A DNA stretch of 41,608 nt, from NCBI GenBank assembly GCA_964649515.1, contig CAZYPV010000025.1, positions 1 to 41,608 of the forward strand, read 5' to 3'. Position 1 is the first letter of the stretch. Each line of letters opens with the position of its first letter. The notes under the pieces are model-generated. The model made no database searches and was not told the DNA's origin. It saw only the letters and a list, made by a program, of their open reading frames with translations. Of the stretch, positions 1-8,628 are shown in pieces. The DNA comes from CALKGK01 sp964649515 (GTDB lineage: Bacteria; Bacteroidota; Bacteroidia; Flavobacteriales_D; Sanyastnellaceae). Position numbers and translations under genes: made by a program.

Positions 1-1
1 A

Positions 2-55
2 TTAAATGCGTTTGTTGCCGAAGCCATACGTTCTCGAATCATGAAGAATGTGTGA
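2..55 (+). CDS. possible C-terminal end of a gene cut by the window start
   Basis: Frame 2 is open from the window edge to a TGA at 53-55 and reads as an 18-residue helix-like tail (contains NAFVAEAIRSRIMKNV). The composition resembles a real protein C-terminus, while the other two plus frames give less protein-like text or stop at once. No family can be named from 18 residues. It could be chance. Confidence 0.3.
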   Translation, partial: LNAFVAEAIRSRIMKNV

Positions 56-170
56 CGCTGAATGGTTAATTTTCAAAAAGGACCGACCTTAGCAAATGAT
101 CCGTAGAAATGCGAAGTGAGGAAAAACATCGGAACCCTGCCTTCGACTGTGCGCAGGCAGCGGCTTTTGG

Positions 171-290
171 GAGAAAGTGCCTTTGAGTGTAGTCGAAAAC
201 AAAAAGTGCCCCTTGAGCGGATTCGAAAACAAAAAGTGCCCCTTGAGCGGAGTCGAAAACAAAAAGTGCCCCTTGAGCGGAGTCGAAAGG
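171..290. repeat. four direct 30-bp tandem repeats
   Basis: Units are 171-200 (diverged), 201-230, 231-260 and 261-290. Each carries the core CTTGAGCGGAGTCGAAA or a one- to few-base variant, and the units abut with no spacer. An inverse-orientation relative of the core (CTTCGACTGTGCGCAGG) lies just upstream at 141-157, so that copy and a repeat unit could pair. The core resembles short dispersed palindromic elements common between Bacteroidota genes; that resemblance is from memory. Because the period is a multiple of 3, all frames stay open, which creates spurious repetitive ORFs. Confidence 0.85.
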
Positions 291-316
291 GGAGTTTGCA
301 GCAGTCTTGATTTTTG

Positions 317-340
317 GTTCTTTGTATCAAGACAAAGAAC
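317..340. repeat. perfect 9-bp hairpin, REP-like intergenic element
   Basis: GTTCTTTGT (317-325) and ACAAAGAAC (332-340) are exact inverted repeats around a 6-base loop. The hairpin is flanked by TTTTTG on the left and an A/G-rich run on the right. The pattern of a T-rich run, a TTGT..ATCAAG..ACAA hairpin and then an A-rich run resembles a dispersed Bacteroidota intergenic repeat. The palindrome is seen directly; its REP-like nature is inferred. It could instead be a weak bidirectional terminator. Confidence 0.5.
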
Positions 341-500
341 AGAAAGAAAAATACAAAGCTGATTTTTTAAGTTTGGAACTCTCAGGGATCGAAGAGAGGT
401 CATTACAATTTAGTTCAATCGAAGCATCAATTTGGGTTCGGATGGTTAACTCGCTTCAACAGTTCATCAAGACAACAAAAGCTCCCCTTGATAACAAACC

Positions 501-540
501 AAAAAAAAAGGCCCCTCCCAACCAGAAAGCGCCTTTTTCA
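501..540 (-). terminator. intrinsic terminator of the T9SS protein gene
   Basis: Read on the minus strand, AAAAAGGC (538-531) pairs with GCCTTTTT (512-505) around an 18-base loop, and the T run continues to 501. It lies about 20 bases past the minus-strand stop at 557. The GC part of the stem is short, so strength is moderate. Confidence 0.55.
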
Positions 541-556
541 ATGTCTTGCGTAAAAA

Positions 557-1531
557 TCAATTCTTCACAAAACGAAGGGTCTTGTGCTGATTGTTCTGAC
601 TAAAATGCACCAAATAAATACCGGGTGCATAAGCTTCAATGTTCTTGATGGTAGTACCGGTGGTGGTGAAACGCTCAATGAGCTGTCCGGTGATTCCTCT
701 TATTTCAACTGTGGTCGGAGTACTGTTCGGACTCACCAACTGAATTTCTTCATTGTTGCTTTGATAGAGTTTAAAATCCACCGATGCTTCATCTAGAGAC
801 TCATCAACGCTCACTTGCATGTTCGAAAAACGATATACTTGTCCGTTCGAAGGATCCATGTTCAAACCGGTCGTGTCATAGAAATCAGGTGTGACAGGAG
901 CCATGCTTGGGCTCGCAGCTTCTCCACTCAAAAAGAATCCTGCGTCCCAGGTATCTTGGGTGAAGGCGGCGTTGAAGAACATACCACCGGTGATGATTCC
1001 ATCGTGAACCAAATCGACGTCTTTGATGCTGTTCGGACCAAAGCGAAATTCGATGTCGTTGCTTCCTTCATAAATCCACAACTGAAAGGATATGCGGTTG
1101 GTTGAAGTCCCAAAGGCGTCGTACTCATTGTAAAAGCCGCAGTTGTTCCACTCCAATTTGAAAATTTGGCTTCCAGGTTCGCCCGAGGTTTGGTATGAGA
1201 TGTTGGACAAACTTTCTCCATCTTCATAACCAGCGTCAATCACGTCAGACAGGTAAGGTATCAAAACATTGGCTGTAGAAGGGGTGTTTGGTACGATCAA
1301 GGTAGCACCCAAACCTTCGAAATTGATTTGAAAGGTCGATACGTCGTAATAGGTCCACTGAAAACCGATGGGAACATTGTATTCGGGGTCGTCCCAAATT
1401 TGGCCATTGTTCAAGCTGGTGCTGTTCTCCAGTGGGGTGTAAGCATCGCTAAAGCTGGTGAAGGTGTAAGGGAGTTGAGCGATGGTAAACAAACTGAAAA
1501 ATACGCTCATTAAGAGTAAAATGTGTTTCAT
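557..1531 (-). CDS. secreted protein with T9SS type A sorting domain
   Basis: 324 aa. The start is placed at the ATG that opens a clear signal peptide (MKHILLLMSVFFSLFTIAQ); the frame stays open 18 codons upstream, but that text does not look like a leader. The middle (about 20-230) is a beta-rich extracellular region with many aromatic, Asn and Gly residues that I cannot assign to a family. The last ~80 residues have the T9SS type A C-terminal domain pattern: VEIRGITGQLIERF, then APGIYLVHF, then KTLRFVKN at the very end. The protein is therefore expected to pass the inner membrane by Sec and the outer membrane by T9SS, and to be released or anchored on the surface. It is flanked by terminators at 501-540 and 1619-1652, so it is probably a single-gene unit. 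The specific function is unknown. Confidence 0.85.
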   Translation of the reverse strand: MKHILLLMSVFFSLFTIAQLPYTFTSFSDAYTPLENSTSLNNGQIWDDPEYNVPIGFQWTYYDVSTFQINFEGLGATLIVPNTPSTANVLIPYLSDVIDAGYEDGESLSNISYQTSGEPGSQIFKLEWNNCGFYNEYDAFGTSTNRISFQLWIYEGSNDIEFRFGPNSIKDVDLVHDGIITGGMFFNAAFTQDTWDAGFFLSGEAASPSMAPVTPDFYDTTGLNMDPSNGQVYRFSNMQVSVDESLDEASVDFKLYQSNNEEIQLVSPNSTPTTVEIRGITGQLIERFTTTGTTIKNIEAYAPGIYLVHFSQNNQHKTLRFVKN

Positions 1532-1618
1532 GGGTCTGGTGTTTAGTGGTTCAATTGTTCTGTGTCGTATTATAAGGTCGTACAAACCATCAGAAAAGTT
1601 ACACGAATCTGCATCAAC

Positions 1619-1652
1619 AAAAAAAAAGAGCGGCGTTCAAACCACTCTTTTT
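1619..1652 (-). terminator. strong intrinsic terminator after the LOG-family gene
   Basis: On the minus strand, 1652-1642 (AAAAAGAGTGG) pairs with 1633-1623 (CCGCTCTTTTT) with one mismatch and an 8-base loop, followed by an unbroken run of nine T to 1619. It lies 25 bases beyond the stop of the LOG-family gene and would end the long minus-strand unit that includes uvrA. The plus-strand reading also forms a hairpin with a T run. Confidence 0.75.
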
Positions 1653-1677
1653 AGATTTTTTGCATTTTTTGTGGCTT

Positions 1678-2370
1678 CTAGAAGTTCGGACGCAAGAGGT
1701 ACTGATTGTAGAATTTATCAATTTCAGCAACGGCTTCTTCTGCGGTATCCACGGTTACGAAGAGGTCAAGATCTTTGGGTGAAATGTTTCCTTCAGCCTC
1801 CAGCAATGTTGTTTTGATCCAATCAATCAATCCGGCCCAAAAGCTTTTACCAACCAAAACAATGGGGAAGCGTCCAATTTTATGGGTTTGAATGAGGGTG
1901 ATGGATTCAAAAAGCTCATCCAAGGTTCCAAATCCTCCGGGCATGACGATGAATCCTTGTGAATACTTCACGAACATCACTTTTCGAACAAAGAAATAAT
2001 CGAAGTCAATGCTTTTATCTCGGTCAATCCAAGGGTTGTTGTTTTGCTCAAAGGGGAGTTCGATGTTCAAACCAACAGAAACTCCGCCGTTTTCATGGGC
2101 TCCTTTGTTTCCGGCTTCCATGATTCCTGGTCCACCGCCGGTAATCACTCCGTAGCCTTTATTCGATAGCCTACCGGCAATGTCAACGGCCATTTCGTAG
2201 TACTTGGTTCCGGGTTTGGTTCTGGCAGATCCGAAGATGGATACACTGGGTCCAATGCGCTGCATTTTTTCGTAACCTTCTACGAATTCACTCATGATCT
2301 TGAACACGGCCCAAGAGTCGTTCGATTTGATCTCGTTCCAAGACCTTTGTTTAAAATTATCGTCGCTCAT
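1678..2370 (-). CDS. LOG-family (TIGR00730) Rossmann-fold nucleotide hydrolase
   Basis: 230 aa. It carries both hallmarks of the LOG / 'lysine decarboxylase-like' family: GGGPGIMEA at about 78-86 and PGGFGTLDE at about 144-152, plus the conserved Arg-Lys pair (129-130) between them. Characterised members are cytosolic phosphoribohydrolases that cleave cytokinin riboside 5'-monophosphates or other nucleoside monophosphates to base plus ribose 5-phosphate; many bacterial members have no proven substrate. The N-terminus extends ~40 residues before the FGSAR strand, as in the longer bacterial subgroup. The gene starts 20 bp after uvrA stops and is followed by a terminator, so it is the last gene of that operon. 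Family assignment is firm; substrate is unknown. Confidence 0.88.
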   Translation of the reverse strand: MSDDNFKQRSWNEIKSNDSWAVFKIMSEFVEGYEKMQRIGPSVSIFGSARTKPGTKYYEMAVDIAGRLSNKGYGVITGGGPGIMEAGNKGAHENGGVSVGLNIELPFEQNNNPWIDRDKSIDFDYFFVRKVMFVKYSQGFIVMPGGFGTLDELFESITLIQTHKIGRFPIVLVGKSFWAGLIDWIKTTLLEAEGNISPKDLDLFVTVDTAEEAVAEIDKFYNQYLLRPNF

Positions 2371-2390
2371 CCTATGCTAATTTTCTTGCT

Positions 2391-5249
2391 TTAAGTTCTT
2401 TTCTTTTCTTGAAGTTCCTGCTTTAGAAATCTTCCGGTTTCGCTGTTTTTGGACTTGGCGATTTCTTCCGGACTCCCTTCCGCAACGATGTAGCCGCCTT
2501 TCCGACCACCTTCAGGTCCTAAATCTACGATATGATCTGCAACTTTGATCATGTCCATGTTATGTTCGATCACCAAAACCGTATTCCCTTGATCCACAAG
2601 TCGGTTCAATACGTTGATGAGCATTTGAATGTCTTGAAAATGAAGTCCGGTGGTGGGTTCATCCAAGATGTAAAAGGTGTTTCCAGTGCTCTTCTTGGCC
2701 AATTCTGCGGCAAGTTTCACCCGTTGAGCTTCACCTCCAGAGAGGGTGGTGCTTTGCTGTCCTAGGGTGATGTATCCTAAACCTACGTCTTGCAGGGTTT
2801 GTGAGATGCGATGTATTTTGGGGATGTTTTGAAAGAAGTCCACAGCTTCATCAATGGTCATGTCCAAGATGTCGGCAATGCTCTTTCCCCGATAGCGCAC
2901 TTCCAGCGTTTCTCGGTTGTAGCGTTTTCCAAGGCAGGTTTCGCATTCCACGTGCACGTCGGGCATGAAGTTCATTTCAATCACCCGGATTCCAGCACCT
3001 TTGCAGGTTTCACATCTTCCGCCCACAACATTGAAACTAAACCTCCCGGGCTTGTAGCCGCGAATAAGGGCTTCGGGGAGTTTGGTGAAGAGGTTGCGGA
3101 TGTCACTAAATACTCCGGTGTACGTTGCAGGATTGGAGCGGGGCGTCCTTCCAATGGGCGATTGATCAATTTCAATCACTTTGTCCAAATGCTCGAGTCC
3201 TTTTACTTGCTTGTATGGCAATGGTTTTTTGGTGGGCTCGTAAAAGTGTCCGTGAAGAATGGGGTAGAGGGTGCGGGTGATGAGGCTTGATTTTCCAGAT
3301 CCCGATACGCCGGTAACACAAAGGAAGGTGCCAAGTGGAAGTTTCAAATTGACGTTTTGCAAGTTGTGTCCGCTCGCACCCAATAGCTGCAGTTTCTTGC
3401 GGTTGCCTTTTCTTCGTTTTTCGGGAATGGCAATGCTTACTTCTCCGTTCAAATATTGAGCGGTGATGCTTTTTCCTTCCAAATGCTGTTTGGGGTTTCC
3501 TTCGGCTACAATGTGTCCGCCGTGGATTCCCGCTCCCGGACCAACGTCAATGAGGTGGTCGCTCACGAGCATCATGTCTTTGTCGTGCTCCACGACAATC
3601 ACGGAATTTCCCGCATCCCTCAATTGTTTGAGGCTGTTGATGAGTCGTTCATTGTCTCTTTGATGCAAACCAATGCTGGGTTCGTCCAGGATGTAGAGCA
3701 CGCCCACGAGTTTTGATCCAATTTGTGTTGCGAGACGAATGCGTTGTGCTTCACCTCCAGAGAGGGTTCGGCTGCTTCGGTTCAGGCTGAGGTAATCCAA
3801 ACCAACGTCCAAAAGGAACTGAAGCCGACTCCGAATTTCCTTCAAGGGTTCATGGGCGATGATGGCTTGTTGCTCGGAAAAGCTTTGATCCACGGTTTTG
3901 AACCACTCGTGCAGCTCCAAGATGTCCATTCCGGCCAAATCACCGATGTTTTTATCCCCCAGCTTGAAATAAAGGGCTTGCTTTTTCAGTCGGGCTCCTC
4001 CACAGGTGCTGCAAGGAATTTTGTTCATGAAGTTTTGTGCCCATCGCTTCAAACCGGGATTGGAAGATTCTCCTGCAATTTTTTCAACGTGGGCGATGAT
4101 GCCTTCAAACTTGACGTTGTAAGTTTTAGCTCCGGTATTTGAGGGGATGTTGAGCATTTTGTCAGACCCATACAGCAATTCGTTGATGATGGCTTCGTCA
4201 ATGTCAGCTATGGGGGTCTTGAGATCGTAACCGTAATCAGCCAAAAGAACCTCAACTTGTGTCAGTACCCATTTGTTTTTCAAGCTGGCCAATGGAGCGA
4301 TTCCCCCTTTTTTGATGCTGAGCTTGGTGTCGGGAATGATTTTGTTCACGTCAATTTCCGCTACTTCACCCAGTCCGTTGCAGTTCGGACATGCACCATA
4401 AGGGGAGTTGAAGGAGAAGAGGTTGGGTTCGGGTTCGGGGTAGGAGATGCCGGTGGTCGGACACATCAAATAGCGCGAAAAGTGGCGCACGGTGTCCGCT
4501 TCCAAGGGCTGAACCATCATCATTCCTTTCCCCATGGTGAGCGCAGCTTGTACTGATTTCAACAAGCGCATTTTGTCCTTGCTGTCCACTATCACACGAT
4601 CCACTACGGCTTCGATGTCGTGAATTTTGTAGCGGTCTACTCGAAATCCTGGGGTCAATTCAACAACTTCTCCATCTACACGAGAGCGAACAAATCCCTG
4701 TTTCATGATGCGCTCAAAGAGTTCGCGATAATGCCCTTTCCGTCCTTTGATGAGCGGCGCGAGGAGGAGGAGTTTTTGTCCGGGGTATTCACTTAAAATG
4801 AGGTCAACAATTTGCTCGTCGGTGTAGCGAACCATTTTCTCATTGGTATTGTAACTATACGCATCGCCGGCACGCGCAAAGATGAGTCGCAAAAAGTCAT
4901 ACACCTCGGTGATGGTTCCAACGGTTGATCTCGGATTTTTGGAGATGGTTTTCTGCTCGATGCTGATGACGGGACTGAGTCCTGTTATCCGATCCACATC
5001 GGGCCGTTCCATGCCACCGAGAAATTGACGTGCATAGGCAGAGAAGGTTTCGATGTACCGGCGCTGACCTTCAGCATAAATGGTGTCAAAAGCCAGAGAT
5101 GACTTGCCACTTCCACTGAGCCCAGTAATCACAACAAGTTGATTTCGGGGGATGTCAACATCAATGTCTTTGAGGTTGTTTTCTCGTGCACCTGTTATGC
5201 TGATGGTTTCCTCGTCTTGAGTATTCAGGGGGTTGGCGTTCATGTTCAT
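2391..5249 (-). CDS. uvrA: excinuclease ABC subunit A
   Basis: 952 aa, full length for UvrA, the DNA-damage-sensing ATPase of nucleotide excision repair, which works with UvrB and UvrC. Visible in order: Walker A GLSGSGKS (43-50), the FSAYARQFLGGM and EQKTISKNPRST segments, a zinc-site pair CPNC ... CSTCGG, ABC signature LSGGEAQRIRLA, second Walker A GVSGSGKSS, second zinc module CETCKGAG ... CETCLGKRYN, and second signature LSGGEAQRVKLA. Both ATPase sites and all Cys pairs are intact. The frame extends upstream to a TTG that overlaps the nhaC stop, but I chose the ATG at 5249; ATG 5243 is also possible. It is cotranscribed with nhaC upstream and the LOG gene downstream; pairing with nhaC looks positional rather than functional. 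Confidence 0.97.
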   Translation of the reverse strand: MNMNANPLNTQDEETISITGARENNLKDIDVDIPRNQLVVITGLSGSGKSSLAFDTIYAEGQRRYIETFSAYARQFLGGMERPDVDRITGLSPVISIEQKTISKNPRSTVGTITEVYDFLRLIFARAGDAYSYNTNEKMVRYTDEQIVDLILSEYPGQKLLLLAPLIKGRKGHYRELFERIMKQGFVRSRVDGEVVELTPGFRVDRYKIHDIEAVVDRVIVDSKDKMRLLKSVQAALTMGKGMMMVQPLEADTVRHFSRYLMCPTTGISYPEPEPNLFSFNSPYGACPNCNGLGEVAEIDVNKIIPDTKLSIKKGGIAPLASLKNKWVLTQVEVLLADYGYDLKTPIADIDEAIINELLYGSDKMLNIPSNTGAKTYNVKFEGIIAHVEKIAGESSNPGLKRWAQNFMNKIPCSTCGGARLKKQALYFKLGDKNIGDLAGMDILELHEWFKTVDQSFSEQQAIIAHEPLKEIRSRLQFLLDVGLDYLSLNRSSRTLSGGEAQRIRLATQIGSKLVGVLYILDEPSIGLHQRDNERLINSLKQLRDAGNSVIVVEHDKDMMLVSDHLIDVGPGAGIHGGHIVAEGNPKQHLEGKSITAQYLNGEVSIAIPEKRRKGNRKKLQLLGASGHNLQNVNLKLPLGTFLCVTGVSGSGKSSLITRTLYPILHGHFYEPTKKPLPYKQVKGLEHLDKVIEIDQSPIGRTPRSNPATYTGVFSDIRNLFTKLPEALIRGYKPGRFSFNVVGGRCETCKGAGIRVIEMNFMPDVHVECETCLGKRYNRETLEVRYRGKSIADILDMTIDEAVDFFQNIPKIHRISQTLQDVGLGYITLGQQSTTLSGGEAQRVKLAAELAKKSTGNTFYILDEPTTGLHFQDIQMLINVLNRLVDQGNTVLVIEHNMDMIKVADHIVDLGPEGGRKGGYIVAEGSPEEIAKSKNSETGRFLKQELQEKKRT

Positions 5250-5284
5250 CTTCAATAAAACCGATGAGTCTGCGGCTTGTTTTA

Positions 5285-6751
5285 TCAATCTTCAATTTCT
5301 CCTTCTGATCCCACAAGAGGTATGCTTGGGGTCATTTTCCATCCCATCAATCCAAACAAGATGGTCATGAAAAAGGACACGTAGTTGAAGACACAAAAAG
5401 GAGCAAAGAGGGCCACACTTACGCCCAATACGCCGCTTTGTGCTACTCCACAGGTGTTCCAAGGGATCAGCACGGAGGTAACGGTTCCGCTGTCTTCCAA
5501 AACCCTTGATAGGTTCTGCGGTGCGAGGTCGCGGTCTTTGTAGGCCTGACTAAACATTTTCCCCGGCACTACAATGGCGAGGTATTGATCGGAGGCCAAG
5601 ATGTTGAACACCAAACAAGATCCGGCGGTGGACAAAACCAAGGTAAAAGTAGAGTTCACCAAGCGTAAAATCATTTTGGTAATGGCTTGAAGCATTCCTG
5701 TGGCTTGCATGATTCCTCCAAAAGTAAGAGCACATAAGATGAGCCAAACGGTGTTGAGCATGCCGTGCATTCCTCCTGTACTCAAGAGGTCGTTCACTTG
5801 AGGATTCCCGGTTTCTATGGCAATGTCCAATGCCATGCTTTGCGTCACAGCGAAAAAGGCGGCTTCTGCATAGTTGCTGGTTTCTCCGGCGATGGATTGG
5901 ATAACCGGACCTTGAAAGAGGATGGCAAAGAGTCCGCCCAACAAACTCCCGATGAAGAGGGCTGGAATGGCGGGTACTTTTCGCGCAATCATCACAATCA
6001 CCGCTACGGGAACGAGGAAGAGGTACCACGAAATGTTGAATTTACCGGTAATGAGGTTTTGCATTTCGCTAATTTGATTTCCAAGCTCAGCGTTGTTTTC
6101 TTGGGATAAACCAGCAATCAAAAAGACGATCAGCGCGATGATGAAGGACGGAGTGGTGGTCCATGCCATGTGCTTGATGTGGGTGATGAGATCGGTGCCG
6201 GCTACTGCTGGTGCGAGGTTGGTGGTGTCTGACAAAGGCGACATCTTATCGCCAAAATAAGCTCCGCTGATCACGGCTCCTGCGATCCATCCTTCATAAA
6301 TCCCCAAGGTTTGTCCAATTCCAAGAAGTGCAATGCCCACGGTGGCTACAGTGCCCCAAGAGCTTCCTGTGGCTAGGGATACTACGGCACAAATGATGGC
6401 GGCTGCTACGAGGAAGAAAGAGGGGTTCAATACCATCAATCCGTAGTGAATCATGGCGGGTACAACTCCAGAAAGCAGCCAGGTACCGGCCAGTGCACCA
6501 ATGAGCAAAAGAATGATGATGGCTCCTGTGGCGGTGGTGATGCTTTCAATGATTCCGTCGTAGATGTGGCTCCATTTGGTTTTGTTCATCACCCCAATGC
6601 CCGCAGCGATGGTTCCCGCAAAGAGTAGCGCGATTTGGTTCGGACCGTAAGAGGAGTCGTCGGCAAAAAACAATACATTGAAATACAAGAGGGCTACAAG
6701 GACGGCAATGGGGATCAATGCCAAAAAGAACAATCGTGTCGAAGAATTCAT
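5285..6751 (-). CDS. nhaC: NhaC-family Na+/H+ antiporter
   Basis: 488 aa polytopic inner-membrane protein with at least ten hydrophobic segments. It has the NhaC signature: a GSSWGTVATVGIALLGIG segment followed by GAYFGDKMSPLSDTTNLA, with the acidic and Ser/Thr residues thought to line the ion path. It exchanges Na+ for H+ and maintains low internal sodium, which fits a marine or brackish life style (inference). A near-match to the -7 box (TATCTTTA) lies in the 63-bp gap before it, so it may have its own promoter while still being read with the upstream ybbR-like gene. Its stop is 35 bp from the chosen uvrA ATG. Some NhaC relatives carry malate/lactate or other substrates. Confidence 0.92.
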   Translation of the reverse strand: MNSSTRLFFLALIPIAVLVALLYFNVLFFADDSSYGPNQIALLFAGTIAAGIGVMNKTKWSHIYDGIIESITTATGAIIILLLIGALAGTWLLSGVVPAMIHYGLMVLNPSFFLVAAAIICAVVSLATGSSWGTVATVGIALLGIGQTLGIYEGWIAGAVISGAYFGDKMSPLSDTTNLAPAVAGTDLITHIKHMAWTTTPSFIIALIVFLIAGLSQENNAELGNQISEMQNLITGKFNISWYLFLVPVAVIVMIARKVPAIPALFIGSLLGGLFAILFQGPVIQSIAGETSNYAEAAFFAVTQSMALDIAIETGNPQVNDLLSTGGMHGMLNTVWLILCALTFGGIMQATGMLQAITKMILRLVNSTFTLVLSTAGSCLVFNILASDQYLAIVVPGKMFSQAYKDRDLAPQNLSRVLEDSGTVTSVLIPWNTCGVAQSGVLGVSVALFAPFCVFNYVSFFMTILFGLMGWKMTPSIPLVGSEGEIED

Positions 6752-6814
6752 TCAAGAAAATTTGGTGGCCTAAAGATAACGGGTCTAAAAGGAATGGGCG
6801 AATACTTGAGCGCC

Positions 6815-7768
6815 TTATTCTGTGATTAAGTAGGCCATTTCCGAGGGATGAATGAGATATTCCACGTTTTCAGGCAATTCTTCCAGTCCGTAAAGACGAA
6901 TCTTGCCCAAATTACTTTCGCCTGTGGGTGCGATCACGGCTCGAATTTTTGAGGTGTTGATGCGTTTCAGGTTTGCTCTGGTTCCATAAAAGGAGACGGT
7001 ACAAATGCCATCCACTAGTAGCTTGCCTTTGCCTATTGGACGGTCAAATTCTGGCTGCAATTCGATGCTCCGTTTTTCAATTTGAGCTGTTTTTGCTTGT
7101 ATTCGAACTTGTTCTAAGGTGCTCGAAATGCCTTTAGGGAGATCAATTTCAACGGTTTGAATGAGGGTGTCTTTCAGCTCAAAAGGAACGGTTTCAATGG
7201 CTTTGAGTGCTCGAATCAGTCGTTCATCACCTTCAACGGCTATGCTGTCGGGTTTCATGACGATGCCTTCCAAAATCAATCCAGGAGGCAGTAGGGTTTG
7301 AACATTCGCACGCAGCGGAAGTTTGTTGCTGAGCTTTTTGGTGATGGGAACGAAGATGGTGTCTGGCGAGATGCGAACCACACTTTGTCCTTCAGAGAGG
7401 TGAGGGGTGATGAGGGAAATGAGTCTGCGCGATGGAATGCTGATGGCTTCACCACTGCAGGGGAAGGAATTCAAAAGGAGGGGGATGACTTTCTCTTCGC
7501 GTTCAATCCACTTCGAGAATACGCTGATTCCTTTGGCTTTGATTTGAATTTCAAATGGAATTTCGTCTTCTGAGCGCAGTTCGCAGTATTCCGGGAGCTC
7601 GCTTGGCTGAAAGCGGTAGTGCAGGGTAAACTCTCCTTCAGTGGATAAGCTGCTCAAAAGCCAGATCAGTGCAGAGATGCCAATGCACGCCAAAAGCACC
7701 TTCCAATCCAAAGCAGCACTGCGTTTGGAGAGTTGTTCGAACCATGCTTTTGGCGTGTTGGCGTTCAT
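6815..7768 (-). CDS. YbbR-like domain membrane protein (CdaR-like)
   Basis: 317 aa. One N-terminal membrane anchor (about 23-40, LLACIGISALIWLLSSL) is followed by an outside-facing region with repeated YbbR-type beta modules, e.g. LPPGLILEGIVMKPDSIAVEGD near 160-180. In Firmicutes the YbbR protein CdaR regulates the diadenylate cyclase CdaA; in Bacteroidota the gene usually stands next to yajC and its role is not established. The start codon directly follows the yajC stop with no gap, so the two are translationally coupled. The coaE gene often found downstream in this phylum is not here; nhaC takes its place. Confidence 0.8.
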   Translation of the reverse strand: MNANTPKAWFEQLSKRSAALDWKVLLACIGISALIWLLSSLSTEGEFTLHYRFQPSELPEYCELRSEDEIPFEIQIKAKGISVFSKWIEREEKVIPLLLNSFPCSGEAISIPSRRLISLITPHLSEGQSVVRISPDTIFVPITKKLSNKLPLRANVQTLLPPGLILEGIVMKPDSIAVEGDERLIRALKAIETVPFELKDTLIQTVEIDLPKGISSTLEQVRIQAKTAQIEKRSIELQPEFDRPIGKGKLLVDGICTVSFYGTRANLKRINTSKIRAVIAPTGESNLGKIRLYGLEELPENVEYLIHPSEMAYLITE

Positions 7769-8107
7769 TTATTTCTGTGCAGCGGCAATGTCTTGCTCAG
7801 AGCTCTGGTGATTGGAAGAGATGGCCGATTTCTCGATGCGCAATTTCCCGTTGTCAACCTGCACCAATACGTTGGTGTCGGTGATTTCCAATACTTTGCC
7901 GTGAATTCCTCCGATGGTAACGATGCTGTCTCCTTTTGATAGACTTTCACGAAACTTCTTGGCTTCTTTTTGGCGTTTCATTTGCGGACGAATCATGAAA
8001 AAATACATGATGATGAACATCCCACCGATGAGGATCAAAAATTGGTAAGGATTGCCTTCTTGTCCGGCAGGCGCTGCTGCTTGAAGTGTGATAAAGAGTG
8101 TGTTCAT
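7769..8107 (-). CDS. yajC: preprotein translocase accessory subunit YajC
   Basis: 112 aa, typical length. There is a short periplasmic N-terminus, a transmembrane helix at about 22-40 (FLILIGGMFIIMYFFMIRP), then a basic segment (RPQMKRQKEAKKF) and a small cytosolic beta domain with GDSIVTIGGIHGKV, the YajC signature. YajC associates with SecDF and the SecYEG translocon. It sits in the order nusB, DUF1573, yajC, ybbR-like that recurs in Bacteroidota. The stop abuts the next gene's ATG. Confidence 0.94.
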   Translation of the reverse strand: MNTLFITLQAAAPAGQEGNPYQFLILIGGMFIIMYFFMIRPQMKRQKEAKKFRESLSKGDSIVTIGGIHGKVLEITDTNVLVQVDNGKLRIEKSAISSNHQSSEQDIAAAQK

Positions 8108-8156
8108 TGGATTGAGTGCTTAATGTGTATAATGTTTTTTTAATCTCGTTTGGGTA

Positions 8157-8621
8157 CTATTCCGTCATCAATTCAGGTGCTTCAAGCACTTCTCCTTTCA
8201 GATACAATAGGCTTTTCGATGGAGAGGTGTTGGCCACCACGGCGATGCTCTTGTTGGTTTTTCCCACGCGTTGATGGCTATCAAACTCAACAGTGATGGT
8301 CCCTGTAGCACCAGGAGCAAGTGGGGTTTTGGGCCAGTTCTTGGGAACGGTGCATCCACAAGAGGGTTCAACAGCGGTCAAAACCAAGGGGGCTTCACCC
8401 GTGTTCTTAAAATCAAAACTGTACTCCACAATTTCTCCTTCGAAGATTTTTCCAAATTCGTAGGTGGTACTTTCAAAGGTGATTTCAGGCAATTCACGCT
8501 CTTCATTGCTGTCTGAACTGCTGGGAAAATGGAGCATATCACTACTCACTTCCTCAGCGGGTTCCGAACACGAAACGAGGAGTAAAACAAATAAACCGAG
8601 AAGAGAGAGTTGCTTTTTCAT
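8157..8621 (-). CDS. DUF1573 lipoprotein
   Basis: 154 aa. The start is set at the ATG opening a lipoprotein signal peptide (MKKQLSLLGLFVLLLVSC, lipid-attachment Cys18). An ATG 24 bases upstream would overlap nusB by 17 bp and put a charged stretch before the leader. Residues ~40-150 form the immunoglobulin-like DUF1573 domain, with YEFGKIFEGEIVEYSFDFKN and the conserved EPSCGCTVPKNW. The function of DUF1573 proteins is unknown; they are abundant in Bacteroidota, often near yajC. It is expected to be anchored in the envelope. It starts 7 bp after nusB stops. Confidence 0.85.
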   Translation of the reverse strand: MKKQLSLLGLFVLLLVSCSEPAEEVSSDMLHFPSSSDSNEERELPEITFESTTYEFGKIFEGEIVEYSFDFKNTGEAPLVLTAVEPSCGCTVPKNWPKTPLAPGATGTITVEFDSHQRVGKTNKSIAVVANTSPSKSLLYLKGEVLEAPELMTE

Positions 8622-8628
8622 GTTGGTC

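Larger units (their letters stand above)
56..556. other. 500-bp non-coding region with repeats
   Basis: No convincing gene lies between the possible gene tail ending at 55 and the stop of the T9SS protein at 557. Apart from the tandem repeats (171-290), the hairpin (317-340) and the terminator (501-540), listed separately, I see nothing in 56-170 or 341-500. Open frames here either run through the tandem repeat or lack protein-like composition. Confidence 0.6.

Noticed and set aside
171..290. CRISPR array
   Set aside because: The 30-bp units abut directly with no unique spacers, there are only four and one is diverged, and no cas genes are nearby.
73..403. Several 60-100 aa open frames on both strands across the tandem repeats
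   Set aside because: They are open only because the 30-bp period preserves frame; products are repeats such as KQKVPLERSR with no protein-like character.
1569..1574. TATAAT-like sequence (minus strand) upstream of the T9SS gene
   Set aside because: Matches an E. coli-type -10 only; the Bacteroidota primary sigma uses TAnnTTTG, and no matching -35 is present.
5250..5288. TTG start for uvrA overlapping the nhaC stop
   Set aside because: The ATG at 5249 starts closer to the conserved N-terminus; the extra 13 residues are not family-like.
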